Assembly (NCBI GenBank): GCA_015852425.1
Contig: JAAAIG010000212.1
Coordinates: 1 to 48,289 of the forward strand
From: Gryganskiella cystojenkinii
Taxonomy: Eukaryota; Mortierellomycota; Mortierellomycetes; Mortierellales; Mortierellaceae
DNA: 48,289 bases
Direction of reading: 5' to 3'
Shown here: in pieces, positions 46,701 through 48,289 of the stretch
Position numbering within the stretch: position 1 is the stretch's first letter
Layout: every line of letters begins with the position of its first letter
The notes under the pieces: generated by a model
Told to the model about the DNA's origin: nothing
The model's input: the letters and a program-made list of their open reading frames with translations, nothing else
Database searches by the model: none
Program-made: the position numbers and the translations under genes

Positions 46701-48289
46701 TGGAGGAGACAGTCTTGGTGTTACTGGTCAAGTCGTTGCTCCATATGATTCAAGTCGAATCTGCGCTTATATGCAAAAGGCACTTCAAGACATTTCTGAC
46801 GCATTGGAGAGCAATCCCGGTTTACCAGTTCGAGATATCCAAGTCATGCCAATTCAAGAACAAGAGCTGCTTGTTAAAACCTGGAATCACACTGAGGCTG
46901 CCTCTATCGATCCTCGCTGTATTTATCAACTGTTTGAAGCTCAAGTGGTTCAGTCGCCTGATGCTATTGCTGCTGTTCACAAGGGACAGTCCTTGACCTA
47001 CAAGCAGCTGAACGAGCGTGCCAATCAAGTAGCCCACCATCTGATTACTCTCGGTGTCAAGCCCGACACGTTCGTTGCTCTTTGTGTAGAGCGTTCCTTA
47101 GCAACAGTCGTAGGCATTCTCGCCATCCACAAGGCAGGAGGTGCCTACCTTCCTCTTGATCCTGTGTATGCCAGCTCTCGTCTGCTTGACATTATTGCTG
47201 ACGCTGGACCCTCAATTATGGTGGCTGATGCTCTGGGTCAGAAGACCCTCGGTGGTGACGCTCTCTCATCATTGACGGTGGTTGATCCTAATGCCGTCTT
47301 CGAAACCTCGATCGAGAATCCTCTGGTGGCTGATTTGACCTCGAATCACCTGGCCTATGTGATCTACACCTCTGGCTCCACTGGCACGCCCAAGGGTGTC
47401 ATGGTCGAGCATGCTCAAGTGACTCGTCTCTTTGAATCAACTAACCACTGGTACAAGTTCGACTCTTCCGACACTTGGATTATGGCTCACTCCTTCAGCT
47501 TTGATTTCTCGGTCTGGGAGATGTGGGGTGCATTGAGATATGGTGGCAAGCTTGTTGTCCCTGACCTTCAAAGCATTCAGTCCTCCGAGAATCTGTACAA
47601 ATTGGTCTGCAGTGAAGGTATGTGTCTTTTCTTTATCTTCTTGAGATTTTCTTTTTTGTTTTCCTTTGGCACTCTTTCTGACTATCATGCCATTATATTC
47701 TTTTCTTAACTAGGCGTCTCCGTTCTGAACCTCACTCCGAGTGCCTTCCGCCCATTGATCAAGTATCACGCCGAAGCTCAGGGAGGCGACAGATTGCGAT
47801 ATGTTATCTTGGGAGGAGAGGCCTTGGAACCCTCTTCGCTCCAGCCTTGGTTTTCCATCTCTCGTACTCTTCCTCAAATTGTCAACATGTACGGCATCAC
47901 TGAGACGACAGTCCATGTGTCATACAGAGTCATGACAGTCAAGGTACGAATTGTTTCTTCTTTTTCTTTTTCGTCTTAAGAAGCGTACTAGCCTTCTTGT
48001 CGTGGTTGAATAATGCTGGCTGACACAATTCCTTTTTACTACTCCTCGTTTCTTTTCGTCTCTTTTTAGGATGTCGCCTTGTCTGTGTGTCCTATTGGTG
48101 AGAGAATCCCCGATCTCACCACCTATATTCTCGATTCTCGAGGTCGTCCGGTTCCATTGGGAGCCGTCGGCGAGCTCTGCATTGGAGGTTCTGGAGTCTC
48201 TCGAGGATATCTGAACCGACCAGAGTTGAATGCTGAAAAGTTCCTTCTCGACCCCTTCAGTAAGGTCCCAGGTGCCAAGCTTTACAGGT
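34749..48289 (+). CDS. Multimodular nonribosomal peptide synthetase with dual E/C domains (3' part outside window)
   Basis: Nine exons are in view: 34749-34780, 34869-34968, 35062-35140, 35296-37257, 37360-40917, 41034-41266, 41368-47617, 47714-47943, 48070-48289 (runs off the edge). Every junction is GT-AG with matching phase, giving at least 4221 residues. The start is ATG 34749; the three small exons give [52 protein letters not shown] and then [12 protein letters not shown]. Order: leader (1-~120), E/C1 (~121-580), A1 (~588-1098), T1 (~1111-1178), E/C2 (~1195-1650), A2 (~1655-2186), T2, E/C3 (~2279-2740), A3 (~2744-3262), T3, E/C4 (~3357-3815), A4 (3822-edge). The enzyme activates amino acids as adenylates, loads them on phosphopantetheine arms and condenses them with inversion of the upstream residue. 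The style matches bacterial NRPSs, as reported for M. alpina cyclopeptide and malpinin synthetases. It is cytosolic, with no signal peptide. Confidence 0.93.
35448..38720 (+). other. NRPS module 1: E/C1-A1-T1
   Basis: E/C1 has the N-terminal HHIMATKGD (about 35580-35606) and the main HHLIDDQ, where the usual Gly after Asp is Gln. A1 has [43 protein letters not shown] and the A10 Lys (NGKVDREAL). By-eye alignment to GrsA gives specificity residues D-A-F-F-L-G-V-T-F-K, which suggests a branched aliphatic residue (Val/Leu/Ile). A 102-bp intron (37258-37359) interrupts A1 before core A3. Its length is a multiple of three and it lacks stops, so retention would insert 34 residues. T1 has [10 protein letters not shown] with the carrier Ser codon at 38598-38600. 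Confidence 0.82.
38770..42180 (+). other. NRPS module 2: E/C2-A2-T2
   Basis: E/C2 has HHIIATKGD and the main HHLIGDH. A2 has [52 protein letters not shown] and [13 protein letters not shown]. The specificity residues read D-V-W-N-I-A-M-V-H-K, close to the threonine code but with Val and Ala changes, so the substrate is uncertain. Two introns (40918-41033 and 41267-41367) split A2 between CAQ/GVT and KEE/DCN. T2 Ser is at 42073-42075. The first intron carries a 20-bp direct repeat (atgattacttgcatcctgaa at 40951 and 40972). Confidence 0.82.
42240..45420 (+). other. NRPS module 3: E/C3-A3-T3
   Basis: E/C3 has HHIMATNGD and the main HHIIDDN. A3 has [54 protein letters not shown] and NNKIDRRAL with the A10 Lys. 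By-eye specificity residues are D-P-F-N-G-G-D-I-I-K, which matches no code I know well; the acidic residue at position 322 could contact a polar or basic side chain. There is no intron in this module. T3 Ser is at 45304-45306 ([10 protein letters not shown]). Confidence 0.82.
45470..48289 (+). other. NRPS module 4: E/C4-A4 (cut by window edge)
   Basis: E/C4 has HHLLAKMGD and the main HHLIGDH. A4 has [40 protein letters not shown] and GELCIGG, and ends at AKLYR, the start of core A7. Specificity residues D-F-W-N-I-G-M-V-H are the standard threonine code; the A10 Lys is beyond the edge. Two introns (47618-47713 and 47944-48069) fall at the same codons as in A2 (CSE/GVS and TVK/DVA). Confidence 0.85.

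Noticed and set aside
1..48289. CRISPR arrays, tRNA or rRNA genes, bacterial operons
   Set aside because: No spaced identical repeats, cloverleaf or rRNA-like sequence was recognized by eye, and the genes have spliceosomal introns. tRNAscan-SE would be needed to exclude a tRNA fully.

Overview
This is a fungal nuclear window, most likely from a Mortierellomycotina species (Mortierella or a relative). The inference rests on short GT-AG introns in most genes, a secreted CotH-family protein, an RNI-type leucine-rich-repeat protein with an N-terminal unit I remember from Mortierella proteins, an Rsp5-type HECT ligase, a questin-oxidase-like protein, gypsy and DDE-transposon relics, and a giant bacterial-style NRPS gene of the kind known from Mortierella alpina. 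No alignment could be run. All exon models were built by eye from splice signals and reading-frame continuity.

Layout. 1-209 (-): start of a secreted Kre9/Knh1-like cell-wall protein, cut or broken at the edge. 1408-3274 (+): secreted CotH protein, two exons. 3275-6844: no convincing gene, with a strongly purine-skewed plus strand. 6845-8334 (+): questin-oxidase-like (DUF4243) enzyme, three exons. 9456-10699 (+): degenerate, frameshifted gene of unknown family. 11290-12265 (-) and 12831-14371 (+): two divergently transcribed coiled-coil proteins sharing a 565-bp promoter. 14896-17681 (-): 900-aa LRR protein with an 84-bp repeat array. 18347-18690: inverted-repeat element with palindromic arms. 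19607-23751 (-): RSP5 orthologue, 11 exons, 819 aa. 25040-26911 (-): truncated, frameshifted Ty3/gypsy pol relic. 27706-27951 (-): 81-aa secreted six-cysteine protein. 30201-31090 (+): dead DDE transposase. 32280-33675: broken gene pieces, a local duplication and a 10-N assembly gap.

34749 to the right edge (+): an NRPS gene, the main feature. At least nine exons encode at least 4221 residues: a ~120-residue leader, then four modules in the order E/C-A-T, E/C-A-T, E/C-A-T and E/C-A (cut). All four condensation domains carry the extra N-terminal HHxxxxxGD motif of dual epimerization/condensation domains, so the enzyme should build a peptide rich in D residues. By-eye A-domain codes suggest an aliphatic residue in module 1, threonine in module 4, a threonine-like variant in module 2, and nothing I can assign in module 3. 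A2 and A4 share two introns at identical sites, A1 has a different intron and A3 has none, which points to module duplication inside the gene after acquisition. Adjacent genes within the window do not look like tailoring enzymes, so the NRPS may act alone or its partners may lie to the right of the window.
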